A stretch of DNA of 64,000 nucleotides from assembly GCF_963924675.1 (NCBI RefSeq), contig NW_027077451.1:62001-126000 (forward strand), given 5' to 3'. How positions within the stretch are numbered: the stretch's first letter is position 1; every line of letters starts with the position of its first letter. Made by a program: the position numbers and the translations under genes. This DNA comes from Phocoena phocoena (taxonomy: Eukaryota > Chordata > Mammalia > Artiodactyla > Phocoenidae). The notes beneath the pieces were generated by a model. That model made no database searches and was not told where the DNA came from. It was given only the letters and a program-made list of their open reading frames with translations. Shown here piece after piece: positions 1 through 12,237 of the stretch.

Positions 1-337
1 GGTGTCTGCACGGGCAAATGTAACGCTCATTGCCCACCAGGAAGAGGAATTAAACAAAGGATCAGTGTGCCCTGCTGGAAACAGATTAGGGCCTGAAGCA
101 ATCCTGCGGTTTTGTGCCCAGCTCACAAGAAAGCGAATTGAAGAAAGGAGCTCAGGGGCACTGTACTTCACAAACCTGCAGAGTTATAAATGACAGCTAT
201 CCTCCAAAAATATATTGAAGTAAGCCTGCGAAGGGGACTTGAAAGCGGGGCTGAATTTCAGGAAAACGATTGCAGGGGGTAGACTGGAATTGCCCTGAAA
301 GCATAGGAAAAGAGGCACAACGTCGACAATGATGCAC

Positions 338-409
338 TTGGCCAAAAAGGGCGTATGCGTTTTTTCCTGAATATATTCAGGAAAAAACGCATACGCCATT
401 TTTGGCCAA
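338..409. repeat. 72-bp palindrome in U1
   Basis: Two 36-bp arms meet with no spacer at the centre aatatatt; each arm runs from ttggccaaaaagg through gcgtatgcg and a T6 run to cctgaata. In U1 a single base in the right arm breaks symmetry. The same element occurs once in every complete monomer at the same phase (about 338-409) and is perfectly symmetric in nine of them (U5, U7, U8, U16, U17, U28, U29, U30, U32). Confidence 0.95.
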
Positions 410-1295
410 CCAAGCAAGCCTGTAAAGGAAATCTGCACTACAATGAAATCTCACTGCCCCCCCGGGCAAAAGGGCCATCTGAAAAAAGTGTAAAATCCAG
501 AAAGGTAGGACAGGATATGGAGAACAGGGAGCCTTGTTATGCTGATTGGCAGGATGTAAATTGCCAGCAGCCACCCTGGAGAAGTGTATGGTGTTTCCTG
601 AAACACGTAAGAAACAAAGCAACACAGCCTATGGCACTTCCACTTATGGTCCTATAGCTTACGGAAATTAAAATAAAAAACAGACAGCCACCTCAATATT
701 TGGGACGGCTGTGTTCACAAGAAGCTCGTCTACAGTATCAGGTAAATATCCCAGAAAGCAAAAAATGGATAAAGAATTTGTGGCACGTACGTGCAATGCA
801 ATATAACTCAGCAATGAAATCTGTGTCATCAGGCCCGTAGCGGCATAGTGAGTGGATGCAGGTACGGTGATTCTACGTGAACTACGTCACACAGAAAAAG
901 AAACTTCATAAGATATCACTAATACACGGAATGTAAACTTGACTACACATGAACTGAATTACAAAACAGAACAGGGTCTCAAATTTAGAAAATCAACTAG
1001 CGCTTGCTTATGGGGAAAGGTGCGTTGGGGTGCTGCATAAAACCAGAGACTGAAATTAGCACAGATAACATTCCATAAGCCAAATATGTAATAGACAAGA
1101 CCTACTCCTTGCTCAACGAAATGGACTCAACACCACATATTCAACGCCTAGGAATATACCTGACTAGGAAGAATCTTAAAACCCATGGATATATATGTCT
1201 CCGTAAGAGAATCAAGCGTGTGTACAGCGGCCGAAACGCAGCAGTGAAAATCCGATAAATCCCATTATCAAAATAAATTTCGAACACAAAACACA
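404..1295 (+). mobile_element. L1 3'-end module inside the satellite monomer (U1 example)
   Basis: In order, this half of the monomer parallels a LINE-1 3' end in sense orientation: cactacaatgaaatctcac and gccatctgaaaa resemble the last part of ORF2; the frame near 765-830 encodes a degenerate form of the WIKK...MEYHSA signature of the ORF2p C terminus; agatatcactaatacac and attacaaaacagaacagggtc resemble the 3' UTR; and aataaatttcgaacacaaaac looks like a decayed A-tail. The order and spacing of many blocks make chance similarity unlikely. The remaining 860 bp of the monomer does not look like L1. The module is dead: stops and frameshifts are present. Confidence 0.85.
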
Positions 1296-1748
1296 AAGAC
1301 AGTGAAATAGAGAGCAATTCTTAAATAATTCACTCAGGGCATGTGATGCAACTGGGATTGACCACATCTACACCCAGAGCTGGTTGAGACATAAGGCTGG
1401 ACAGTTCAGGCTGATAGCATTGGTGAGTTTCGGTGAGCAAATGCAGACCCTTTGAAGTCATACTGCATGGTACCCATTCCATGGGTCCCAAATCTCCAGG
1501 TTCAAGGGATTCTTCCTGCAGCTAAAACATGCATGGGAAACCCAGAGTATCGTCCACCGTGTGATTGGGAAACGATTTAAAATGCATCTCAGTTTTCGTA
1601 TCCTGGTCCTCGGGTTCACCATTCCAGATGCTTTACTAACACTCTCCCCGCTTGGAGAGTCAGTGCCTTTAACCTCCTGTTTGGCACAGCTTGCAATTTC
1701 TGTACAAGATGAACAGGAATAGGGAGAACAAATGAGAGACTAGCTGTA

Positions 1749-3495
1749 GGTGTCTGCCCGGGCAAATGTAACGCTCATTGCCGACCAGGAAGAGGAATTA
1801 ACCAAAGGCTCAGTGTGCCCTGCCGGAAACAGATTAGGGCCTGAAGCAATCCTGCGGTTTTGTGCCCAGCTCACAAGAAAGCGAGTTGAAGAAAGGAGCT
1901 CAGGGGCACTGTAATTCACAAACCTGCAGAGTTATAAATGACAGCTATCCTCCAAAAATATATTGAAGTAAGCCTGCGAAGGGGACTTGAAAGCGGGGCA
2001 GAATTTCAGGAAAACGATTGCAGGGGGTAGACTGGAATTGCCCTGAAAGCATAGGAAAAGAGGCAGAACGTCGACAATGATGCACTTGGCCAAAAAGGGC
2101 GTATGCGTTTTTTCCTGAATATATTCAGAAAAAAACGCATACGCACTTTTTGGCCAACCAAGCAAGCCTGTAAAGGAAATCTGCACTACAATGAAGTCTC
2201 ACTGCCCCCCGGGGAAAAGGGCCATCTGAAAAAAGTGTAAAATCCAGAAAGGTAGGACAGGATATGGAGAAGAGGGAGCCTTGTTATGCTGATTGGCAGG
2301 ATGTAAATTGCCAACAGCCAACCTGGAGAAGTGTATGCTGTTTCCTGAAACACGTAAGAAATAAAGCAACACAGCCTATGGCAATTGCACTTATGGTCCT
2401 ATTCCTTAGGGAAATTAAAATCAAAAACAGAGAGCCACCCCAAAGTTTGGGACGGCTGTGTTCCCAAGAAGCTCGTCTACAGTACCAGGTAAATATCCCA
2501 GAAAGCAAAAAATGGATAAAGAAGTTGTGGCACGTACGTGCAATGCAGTATCACTCAGCAATGAAATCTGTGTCATCAGGCCCGTAGCGGCATAGTGAGT
2601 GGATGCAGGTACGGTGATTCTACGTGAACTACGTCACACAGAAAAAGAAACATCATAAGATATCACTAATGCACGGAATGTAAACTTGACTACACATGAA
2701 CTGAATTACAAAACAGAACAGGGTCTCAAATTTAGAAAACCAACTAGTGCTTGCTTATGGGGAAAGGTACCTTGGGGTGCTGCATAAAACCAGAGACTGA
2801 AATTAGCACAGATAACTTTCCATAAGCCAAATATGTAATAGACAAGACCTACTCCTTGCTCAACGAAATGGACCCAACACCACATATTCACTGCCTAGGA
2901 ATATACCTGACTAGGATGAATCTTAAAACCCATGGATATATATGTCTCCGTAAGAGAATCAAGCGTGTGTACAGCGGCCGAAACGCAGCAGTGAAAATCC
3001 GATATATCCCATTATCAAAATAAATTTCGAACACAAAACACAAAGACAGTGAAATAGAGAGCAATTCTTAAATAATTCACTCAGGGCATGTGATGCAACC
3101 GGGATTGACCACATCTACACCCAGAGCTGGTTGAGACATAAGGCTGGACACTTCAGGCTGATAGCATTGGTGAGTTTCGGTGAGCAAATGCCGACCCTTT
3201 GAAGTCATACTGCATGGTACCCATTCCATGGGTCCCAAATCTCCAGGTTCAAGGGATTCTTCCTCCAGCTAAAACATGCATGGGAAACCCAGAGTATCGT
3301 CCACCGTGTGATTGGGAAACGATTTAAAATGCATCTCAGTTTTCGTATCCTGGTCCTCGGGTTCAACATTCCAGATGCTTTACTACCACTCTCCCCGCTT
3401 GGAGTGTCAGTGCCTTTAACCTCCTCTTTGGCACAGCTTGCAATTTCTGTGCAAGATGAACAGGAATAGGGAGAACCAATGAGAGACTAGCTGTA
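1749..3495 (+). repeat. Satellite monomer U2 (class II)
   Basis: 1,747 bp. Class II marks: cctattccttaggg instead of cctatagcttacgg keeps a 107-codon plus frame open (2264-2587) across the L1 ORF2 remnant; gtaattcac replaces gtacttcac; and aatgaagtctc replaces aatgaaatctc. Palindrome at 2086-2157, with gggcg on the left and cgcac on the right. Its 3' part from about 2,980 (private gatatatccc at 3001) is the source end of the large duplication and reappears after 20,457. Confidence 0.93.
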
Positions 3496-5241
3496 GGTGT
3501 CTGCCCGGGCAAATGTAACGCTCATTTCCCACCAGGAAGAGGAATTAACCAAAGGCTCAGCATGCCCTGCCGGAAACAGATTAGGGCCTGAAGCAATCCT
3601 GCGGTTTTGTGCCCAGCTCACAAGAAAGCGAGTTGAAGAAAGGAGCTCAGGGGCACTGTAATTCACAAACCTGCAGAGTTATAAATGACAGCTATCCTCC
3701 AAAAATATATTGAAGTAAGCCTGCAAAGGGGACTTGAAAGCGGGGCAGAATTTCAGGAAAACGATTGCCGGGGGTAGACTGGAATTGCCCTGAAAGCATA
3801 GGAAAAGAGGCAGAACGTCGACAATGATGCACTTGGCCAAAAAGGGCGTATGCGTTTTTTCCTGAATATATTCAGGGAAAAACGCATACGCCCTTTTTGG
3901 CCAACCAAGCAAGCCTGTAAAGGAAATCTGCACTACAATGAAGTCTCACTGCCCCCCGGGGAAAAGGGCCATCTGAAAAAAGTGTAAAATCCAGAAAGGT
4001 AGGACAGGATATGGAGAACAGGGAGCCTTGTTATGCTGATTGGCAGGATGTAAATTGCCAACAGCCAACCTGGAGAAGTGTATGGTGTTTCCTGAAACAC
4101 GTAAGAAATAAAGCAACACAGCCTATGGCAATTGCACTTATTATCCTATTCCTTAGGGAAATTAAAATCAAAAACAGAGAGCCACCCCAAAGTTTGGGAC
4201 GGCTGTGTTGCCAAGAAGCTCGTCTACAGTACCAGGTAAATATCCCAGAAAGCAAAAATGGATAAAGAAGTTGTGGCACGTACGTGCAATGCAGTATCAC
4301 TCAGCAATGAAATCTGTGTCATCAGGCCCGTAGCGGCATAGTGAGTGGATGCAGGTACGGTGATTCTACGTGAACTACGTCACACAGAAAAAGAAACATC
4401 ATAAGATATCACTAATGCATGGAATGTAAACTTGACTACACATGAACTGAATTACAAAACAGAACAGGGTCTCAAATTTAGAAAACCAACTAGTGCTTGC
4501 TTATGGGGAAAGGTAACTTGGGGTGCTGCATAAAACCAGAGACTGAAATTAGCACAGATAACTTTCCATAAGCCAAATATGTAATAGACAAGACCTACTC
4601 CTTGCTCAACGAAATGGACCCAACACCACATATTCACTGCCTAGGAATATACCTGACTAGGATGAATCTTAAAACCCATGGATATATATGTCTCCATAAG
4701 AGAATCAAGCGTGTGTACAGCGGCCGAAACGCAGCAGTGAAAATCCGATAAATCCCATTATCAAAATAAATTTCGAACACAAAACACAAAGACAGTGAAA
4801 TAGAGAGCAATTCTTAAATAATTCACTCAGGGCATGTGATGCAACCGGGATTGACCACATCTACACCCAGAGCTGGTTGAGACATAAGGCTGGACACTTC
4901 AGGCTGATAGCATTGGTGAGTTTCGGTGAGCAAATGCAGACCCTTTGAAGTCATACTGCATGGTACCCATTCCATGGTTCCCAAATATCCAGGTTCAAGG
5001 GATTCTTCCTGCAGCTAAAACATGCATGGGAAACCCAGAGTATCGTCCACCGTGTGATTGGGAAACGATTTAAAATGCATCTCAGTTTTCGTATCCTGGT
5101 CCTCGGGTTCAACATTCCAGATGCTTTACTACCACTCTCCCCGCTTGGAGTGTCAGTGCCTTTAACCTCCTCTTTGGCACAGCTTGCAATTTCTGTGCAA
5201 GATGAACAGGAATAGGGAGAACCAATGAGAGACTAGCTGTA
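3496..5241 (+). repeat. Satellite monomer U3 (class II)
   Basis: 1,746 bp; palindrome 3833-3904 with one mismatch next to the centre (cagggaaaaa). Private changes include ttatcctattcc near 4140, gttgccaagaagc near 4207, and a one-base deletion (gcaaaaatgg) that ends the plus frame early at 4265. All recur at an offset of 17,477 bp in U13, marking U13 as a direct copy. Confidence 0.93.
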
Positions 5242-6988
5242 GGTGTCTGCCCGGGCAAATGTAACGCTCATTTCCCACCAGGAAGAGGAATTAACCAAAG
5301 GCTCAGCATGCCCTGCCGGAAACAGATTAGGGCCTGAAGCAATCCTGCGGTTTTATGCCCAGCTCACAAGAAAGCGAGTTGAAGAAAGGAGCTCAGGGGC
5401 ACTGTAATTCACAAACCTGCAGAGTTATAAATGACAGCTATCCTCCAAAAATATATTGAAGTAAGCCTGCAAAGGGGACTTGAAAGCGGGGCAGAATTTC
5501 AGGAAAACGATTGCCGGGGGTAGACTGGAATTGCCCTGAAAGCATAGGAAAAGAGGCAGAACGTCGACAATGATGCACTTGGCCAAAAAGGGCGTATGCG
5601 TTTTTTCCTGAATATATTCAGGGAAAAACGCATACGCCCTTTTTGGCCAACCAAGCAAGCCTGTAAAGGAAATCTGCACTACAATGAAGTCTCACTGCCC
5701 CCCGGGGAAAAGGGCCATCTGAAAAAAGTGTAAAATCCAGAAAGGTAGGACAGGATATGGAGAACAGGGAGCCTTGTTATGCTGATTGGCAGGATGTAAA
5801 TTGCCAACAGCCAACCTGGAGAAGTGTATGGTGTTTCCTGAAACACGTAAGAAATAAAGCAACACAGCCTATGGCAATTGCACTTATGGTCCTATTCCTT
5901 AGGGAAATTAAAATCAAAAACAGAGAGCCACCCCAAAGTTTGGGACGGCTGTGTTCCCAAGAAGCTCGTCTACAGTACCAGGTAAATATCCCAGAAAGCA
6001 AAAAATGGATAAAGAAGTTGTGGCACGTACGTGCAATGCAGTATCACTCAGCAATGAAATCTGTGTCATCAGGCCCGTAGCGGCATAGTGAGTGGATGCA
6101 GGTACGGTGATTCTACGTGAACTACGTCACACAGAAAAAGAAACATCATAAGATATCACTAATACACGGAATGTAAACTTGACTACACATGAACTGAATT
6201 ACAAAACAGAACAGGGTCTCAAATTTAGAAAACCAACTAGTGCTTGCTTATGGGGAAAGGTGCTTTGGGGTGCTGCATAAAACCAGAGACAGAAATTAGC
6301 GCAGATAACTTTCCATAAGCCAAATATGTAATAGACAAGACCTACTCCTTGCTCAACGAAATGGACCCAACACCACATATTCAACGCCTAGGAATATACC
6401 TGACTAGGAAGAATCTTAAAACCCATGGATATATATGTCTCCGTAAGAGAATCAAGCGTGTGTACAGCGGCCGAATCGCAGCAGTGAAAATCTGATAAAT
6501 CCCATTATCAAAATAAATTTCGAAAACAAAACACAAATACAGTGAAATAGAGTGCAATTCTTAAATAATTAACTCAGGGCATGTGAGGCAACCGGGATTG
6601 ACCACATCTACACCCAGAGCTGGTTGAGACATAAGGCTGGACACTTCAGGCTGATAGCATTGGTGAGTTTCGGTGAGCAAATGCAGACCCTTTGAAGTCA
6701 TACTGCATGGTACCTATTCCATAGGTCCCAACTCTTCAGGTTCAAGGGATTCTTCCTCCAGCTAAAACATGCATGGGAACCCCACAGTATGGTCCACCGT
6801 GTGATTGGGAAACGATTTAAAATGCATCTCAGTTTTCATATCCTGGTCCTCGGGTTCACCATTCCAGATGCTTTACTAACACTCTCCCCGCTTGGAGAGT
6901 CACTGCCTTTAACCTCCTGTTTGGCACAGCTTGCAATTTCTGTGCAAGATGAACAGGAATAGGGAGAACCAATGAGAGACTAGCTGTA
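5242..6988 (+). repeat. Satellite monomer U4 (class II)
   Basis: 1,747 bp; palindrome 5579-5650. It shares tttatgcccag near 5353 with U14 at offset 17,477. The last 520 bp hold private variants (gaatcgcagcag, aaatctgataa, acaaatacagtg, gagtgcaattc) that are absent from U14, so U14 is a hybrid of U4 and U5. Confidence 0.93.
5757..6080 (+). pseudogene. L1 ORF2 C-terminal remnant, class II satellite reading frame
   Basis: A 107-codon open frame, MENREPCYADWQ to SVSSGP, stays open in class II monomers only (also 2264-2587, 23234-23557, 55449-55772, 57196-57519). Residues near 82-98 (WIKKLWHVRAMQYHSAMKS) align with the WIKKMW.IYTMEYYSA.K ending typical of mammalian L1 ORF2p. It lacks all catalytic regions, has no start context worth noting, and continues into noncoding satellite. 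I regard it as a fossil frame spread by satellite homogenisation, not a gene. Confidence 0.75.
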
Positions 6989-8741
6989 GGTGTCTGCACG
7001 GGCAAATGTAACGCTCATTGCCCACCAGGAAGATGAATTAAACAAAGGCTCAGCGTGCCCTGCTGAAAACAGATTAGGGCCTGAAGCAATCCTGCGGTTT
7101 TGTGCCCAGCTCACAAGAAAGTGAGTTGAAGAAAGGAGCTCAGGGGCACTGTAATTCACAAGCCTGCAGAGTTATAAATGACAGCTATCCTCCAAAAATA
7201 TATTGAAGTAAGCCTGCGAAGGGGACTTGAAAGCGGGGCAGAATTTCAGGAAAACGATATCAGGGGTAGACTGGAATTGCCCTGAAAGCATAGGAAAAGA
7301 GGCAGAACGCCGACAATGATGCACTTGGCCAAAAAGGGCGTATGCGTTTTTTCCTGAATATATTCAGGAAAAAACGCATACGCCCTTTTTGGCCAACCAA
7401 GCAAGCCTGTAAAGGAAATCTGCACTACAATGAAGTCTCACTGCCCCCCCCTCCCCGGGCAAAAGGGCCATCTGAAAAAAGTGTAAAATCCAGAAAGTTA
7501 GGACAGGATATGGAGAACAGGGAGCCTTGTTATGCTGATTGGCAGGATGTAAATTGCCAGCAGCCACCCTGGAGAAGTGTATGGTGTTTCCTGAAACACG
7601 TAAGAAACAAAGCAACACACCCTATGGCACTTCCACTTATGGTCCTATAGCTTACGGAAATTAAAATCAAAAACAGACAGCCACCGCAATATTTGGGACG
7701 GCTGTGTTCACAAGAAGCTCGTCTACAGTATCAGGTAAATATCCCAGAAAGCAAAAAATGGATAAAGAAGTTGTGGCAAGTACGTACAATGCAATATCAC
7801 TCAGCAATGAAATCTGTGTCATCAGGCCCGTAGCGGCATAGTGAGTGGATGCAGGTACGGTGTTTCTACATGAACTACGTCACACAGAAAAAGAAACATC
7901 ATAAGATATCACTAATACACTGAATGTAAACTTGACTACACATGAACTGAATTACAAAAAAGAACAGGGTCTCAAATTTAGAAAACCAACTAGTGCTTGC
8001 TTATGGGGAAAGGTGCCTTGGGGTGCTGCATAAAACCAGAGACTGAAATTAGCACAGATAACTTTCCATAAGCCAAATATGTAATAGACAAGACCTACTC
8101 CTTGCTCAACGAAATGGACCCAACACCACATATTCAACGCCTAGGAATATACCTGACTAGGAAGAATCTTAAAACCCATGGATATATATGTCTCCGTAAG
8201 AGAATCAAGCGTGTGTACTGTGGCCGAAACGCAGCAGTGAAAATCCGATAAATCCCATTATCAAAATAAATTTCGAAAACAAAACACAAAGACAGTGAAA
8301 TAGAGAGCAATTCTTAAATAATTCACTCAGGGCATGTGATGCAACCGGGATTGACCACATCTACACCCAGAGCTGGTTGAGACATAAGGCTGGACACTTC
8401 AGGCTGATAGCATTGGTGAGTTTCGGTGAGCAAATGCAGACCCTTTGAAGTCATACTGCATGGTACCCATTCCATGGGTCCCAACTCTCCAGGTTCAAGG
8501 GATTCTTCCTCCAGCTAAAACATGCATGGGAAACCCAGAGTATCGTCAACCGTGTGATTGGGAAATGATTTAAAATGCATCTCAGTTTTCGTTTCCTGGT
8601 CCTCGGGTTCACCATTCCAGATGCTTTACTAACACTCTCCCCGCTTGGAGAGTCAGTGCCTTTAACCTCCTGTTTCGCACAGCTTGCAATTTCTGTGCAA
8701 GATGAACAGGAATAGGGAGAACCAATGAGAGACTGGCTGTA
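6989..8741 (+). repeat. Satellite monomer U5 (class I, longest)
   Basis: 1,753 bp, the longest monomer, because the C-run after ctcactg is expanded and interrupted (7442-7458). Palindrome 7325-7396 is perfectly symmetric. Private marks are ttacaaaaaagaacagg near 7950, aatacactgaatg near 7915, and tactgtggccg near 8216. The 3' marks reappear in U14 and, apart from tactgtggccg, in U31. The 5' two thirds of this monomer are missing from the second copy of the large duplication. Confidence 0.93.
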
Positions 8742-10489
8742 GGTGTCTGCACGGGCAAATGTAACGCTCATTGCCCACCAGGAAGAGGAATTAAACAAAG
8801 GCACAGTGTGCCCTGCTGGAAAGAGATTAGGGCCTGAAGCAATCCTGCGGTTTTGTGCCCAGCTCACAAGAAAGCGAGTTGAAGAAAGGAGCTCAGGGGC
8901 ACTGTACTTCACAAACCTGCAGAGTTATAAATGACAGCTATCCTCCAAAAATATATTGAAGTAAGCCTGCGAAGGGGACTTGAAAGCGGGGCTGAATTTC
9001 AGGAAAACGATTGCAGGGGGTAGACTGGAATTGCCCTGAAAGCATAGGAAAAGAGGCACAACGTGGACAATGATGCACTTGGCCAAAAAGGGCGTATGCG
9101 TTTTATCCTGAATATATTCAGGAAAAAACGCATACGCCCTTTTTGGCCAACCAAGGAAGCCTGTAAAGGAAATCTGCACTACAATGAAATCTCACTGCCC
9201 CCCTGGGCAAAAGGGCCATCTGAAAAAAGTGTAAAATCCAGAAAGGTAGGACAGGATATGGAGAACAGGGAGCCTTGTTATGCTGATTGGCAGGATGTAA
9301 ATTGCCAGCAGCCACCCTGGAGAAGTGTATGGTGTTTCCTGAAACACGTAAGGAACAAAGCAACACAGACTATGGCACTTCCACTTATGGTCCTATAGCT
9401 TACGGAAATTAAAATCAAAAACAGACAGCCACCCCAATATTTGGGACGGCTGTGTTCAGAAGAAGCTCGTCTACAATATCAGGTAAATATCCCAGAAAGC
9501 AAAAAATGGATAAAGAAGTTGTGGCACGTACGTGCAATGCAATATCACTCAGCAATGAAATCTGTGTCATCAGGCCCGTAGCGGCATAGTAAGTGGATGC
9601 AGGTACGGTGATTCTACGTGAACTACGTCACACAGAAAAAGAAACATCATAAGATATCACAAATACACGGAATGTAAACTTGACTACACATGAACTGAAT
9701 TACAAAACAGAACAGGGTCTCAAATTTAGAAAACCAACTAGTGCTTGCTTATGGGGAAAGGTGCGTTGGGGTGCTGCATAAAACCAGAGACTGAAATTAG
9801 CACAGATAACATTCCATAAGCCAAATATGTAATAGACAAGACCTCCTACTTGCTCAACGAAATGGACTCAACACCACATATTCAACGCCTAGGAATATAC
9901 CTGACTAGGAAGAATCTTAAAACCCATGGATATATATGTCTCCGTAAGAGAATCAAGCGTGTGTACAGCGGCGGAAACGCAGCAGTGAAAATCCGATAAA
10001 TCCCATTATCAAAATAAATTTCGAAAACAAAACACAAAGACAGTGAAATAGAGAGCAATTCTTAAATAATTCACTCAGGGCATGTGATGCAACCGGGATT
10101 GACCACATCTACACCCAGAGCTGGTTGAGACATAAGGCTGGACACTTCAGGCTGATAGCATTGGTGAGTTTCGGTGAGCAAATGCAGACCCTTTGAAGTC
10201 ATACTGCCTGGTACCCATTCCATGGGTCCCAACTCTCCAGGTTCAAGGGATTCTTCCTCCAGCTAAAACATGCATGGGAAACCCAGAGTATCGTCCAGTG
10301 TGTGATTGGGAAACGATTTAAAATGCATCTCTGTTTTCGTTTCCTGGTCCTCGGGTTCACCATTCCAGATGCTTTACTAACACTCTCCCCGCTTGGAGAG
10401 TCAGTGCCTTTAACCTCCTGTTTGGCACAGCCTGCCATTTCTGTGCAAGATGAACAGGAATAGGGAGAACCAATGAGAGACTAGCTGTA
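8742..10489 (+). repeat. Satellite monomer U6 (class I)
   Basis: 1,748 bp; palindrome 9079-9150 with one mismatch (ttttatcctg). Private marks: gcacagtgtgcc, ggaaagagatt, acgtggacaatg, cagactatggc, gttcagaagaagc and cagcggcggaaac. Copied at offset 15,724 as U15; most of these marks are also in U32 or U33 at the right end of the window. Confidence 0.93.
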
Positions 10490-12237
10490 GGTGTCTGCAC
10501 GGGCAAATGTAACGCTCATTGCCCACCAGGAAGAGGAATTAAACAAAGGCTCAGTGTGCCCTGCTGGAAACAGATTAGGGCCTGAAGCAATCCTGCGGTT
10601 TTGTGCCCAGCTCACAAGAAAGCGAGTTGAAGAAAGGAGCTCAGGGGCACTGTACTTCACAAACCTGCAGAGTTATAAATGACAGCTATCCTCCAAAAAT
10701 ATATTGAAGTAAGCCTGCGAAGGGGACTTGAAAGCGGGGCTGAATTTCAGGAAAACGATTGCAGGGGGTAGACTGGAATTGCCCTGAAAGCATAGGAAAA
10801 GAGGCACAACGTCGACAATGATGCACTTGGCCAAAAAGGGCGTATGCGTTTTTTCCTGAATATATTCAGGAAAAAACGCATACGCCCTTTTTGGCCAACC
10901 AAGCAAGCCTGTAAAGGAAATCTGCACTACAATGAAATCTCACTGCCCCCCGGGGCAAAAGGGCCATCTGAAAAAAGTGTAAAATCCAGAAAGGTAGGAC
11001 AGGATATGGAGAACAGGGAGCCTTGTTATGCTGATTGGCAGGATGTAAATTGCCAGCAGCCACCCTGGAGAAGTGTATGGTGTTTCCTGAAACACGTAAG
11101 AAACAAAGCAACACAGCCTATGGCACTTCCACTTATGGTCCTATAGCTTACGGAAATTAAAATCAAAAACAGACAGCCACCCCAATATTTGGGACGGCTG
11201 TGTTCACAAGAAGCTCGTCTACAGTATCAGGTAAATATCCCAGAAAGCAAAAAATGGATAAAGAAGTTGTGGCACGTACGTGCAATGCAATATCACTCAG
11301 CAATGAAATCTGTGTCATCAGGCCCGTAGCGGCATAGTGAGTGGATGCACGTACGGTGATTCTACGTGAACTACGTCACACAGAAAAAGAAACATCATAA
11401 GATATCACTAATACACGGAATGTAAACTTGACTACACATGAACTGAATTACAAAACAGAATAGGGTCTCAAATTTAGAAAACCAACTAGTGCTTGCTTAT
11501 GGGGAAAGGTGCGTTGGGGTGCTGCATAAAACCAGAGACTGAAATTAGCACAGATAACTTTCCATAAGCCAAATATGTAATAGACAAGACCAACTCCTTG
11601 CTCAACGAAATGGACCCAACACCACATATTCAACGCCTAGGAATATACCTGACTAGGAAGAATCTTAAAACCCATGGATATATATGTCTCCGTAAGAGAA
11701 TCAAGCGTGTGTCCAGCAGCCGAAACGCAGCAGTGAAAATCCGATAAATCCCATTATCAAAATAAATTTCGAAAACAAAACACAAAGACAGTGAAATAGA
11801 GAGCAATTCTTAAATAATTCACTCAGGGCATGTGATGCAACCGGGATTGACCACATCTACACCCAGAGCTGGTTGAGACATAAGGCTGGACACTTCAGGC
11901 TGATAGCATTGGTGAGTTTCGGTGAGCAAATGCAGACCCTTTGAAGTCATACTGCATGGTACCCATTCCATGGATCCCAACTCTCCAGGTTCAAGGGATT
12001 CTTCCTCCAGCTAAAACATGCATGGGAAACCCAGAGTATCGTCCACTGTGTGATTGGGAAATGATTTAAAATGCATCTCAGTTTTCGTTTCCTGGTCCTC
12101 GGGTTCACCATTCCAGATGCTTTACTAACACTCTCCCTGCTTGGAGAGTCAGTGCCTTTAACCTCCTGTTTGGCACAGCTTGCCATTTCTGTGCAAGATG
12201 AACAGGAATAGGGAGAACCAATGAGAGACTAGCTGTA
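10490..12237 (+). repeat. Satellite monomer U7 (class I)
   Basis: 1,748 bp; palindrome 10827-10898 is perfect. Private marks: cagaatagggtc near 11457, gtgtccagcagccg near 11709, and catggatccc near 11970. The copy at offset 15,724 is U16; the base at 12047 (t) differs from 27771 (c). Confidence 0.93.

Larger units (their letters stand above)
1..1748 (+). repeat. Satellite monomer U1 (common cetacean satellite type)
   Basis: First of a head-to-tail series; phase 1 is set at ggtgtctgcacggg, which recurs at 1749. Layout: unrecognised sequence 1-337, palindrome 338-409 (one mismatch in the right arm, gccat for gccct), L1-derived module about 404-1295, unrecognised sequence to 1748. It carries the class I marks: cctatagctta, which stops the plus-strand L1 ORF2 remnant, tgtacttc near 165, and aatgaaatctc near 440. 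Period and content match the 1.75-kb common cetacean satellite as I know it; that identification is from knowledge, the tandem structure is seen directly. Confidence 0.93.

Noticed and set aside
184..438. Minus-strand 84-codon frame conserved in most monomers (MQISFTGLLGWPK...)
   Set aside because: It runs across the palindrome and recurs only because monomers are copies. It has no recognisable domain, and its ends vary with point changes in monomers such as U5, U11 and U12.
780..890. CRE-like tacgtcac and palindromic gcacgtacgtgc as regulatory sites
   Set aside because: Short motifs inside the L1-derived part. Both are expected by chance at this length and nothing links them to transcription.
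8470..8640. Pol III B-box or tRNA-derived SINE from ggttcaagggattc and gggttcaccattcc
   Set aside because: Neither matches the B-box consensus well, no A-box lies at the right distance, and there is no terminator or A-tail arrangement typical of a SINE.
8451..8912. Minus-strand 153-codon frame (also 24175-24636 and 63379-63840)
   Set aside because: It appears only in monomers lacking a stop created by a few point changes and is broken in their neighbours. There is no known protein similarity; this is satellite sequence.
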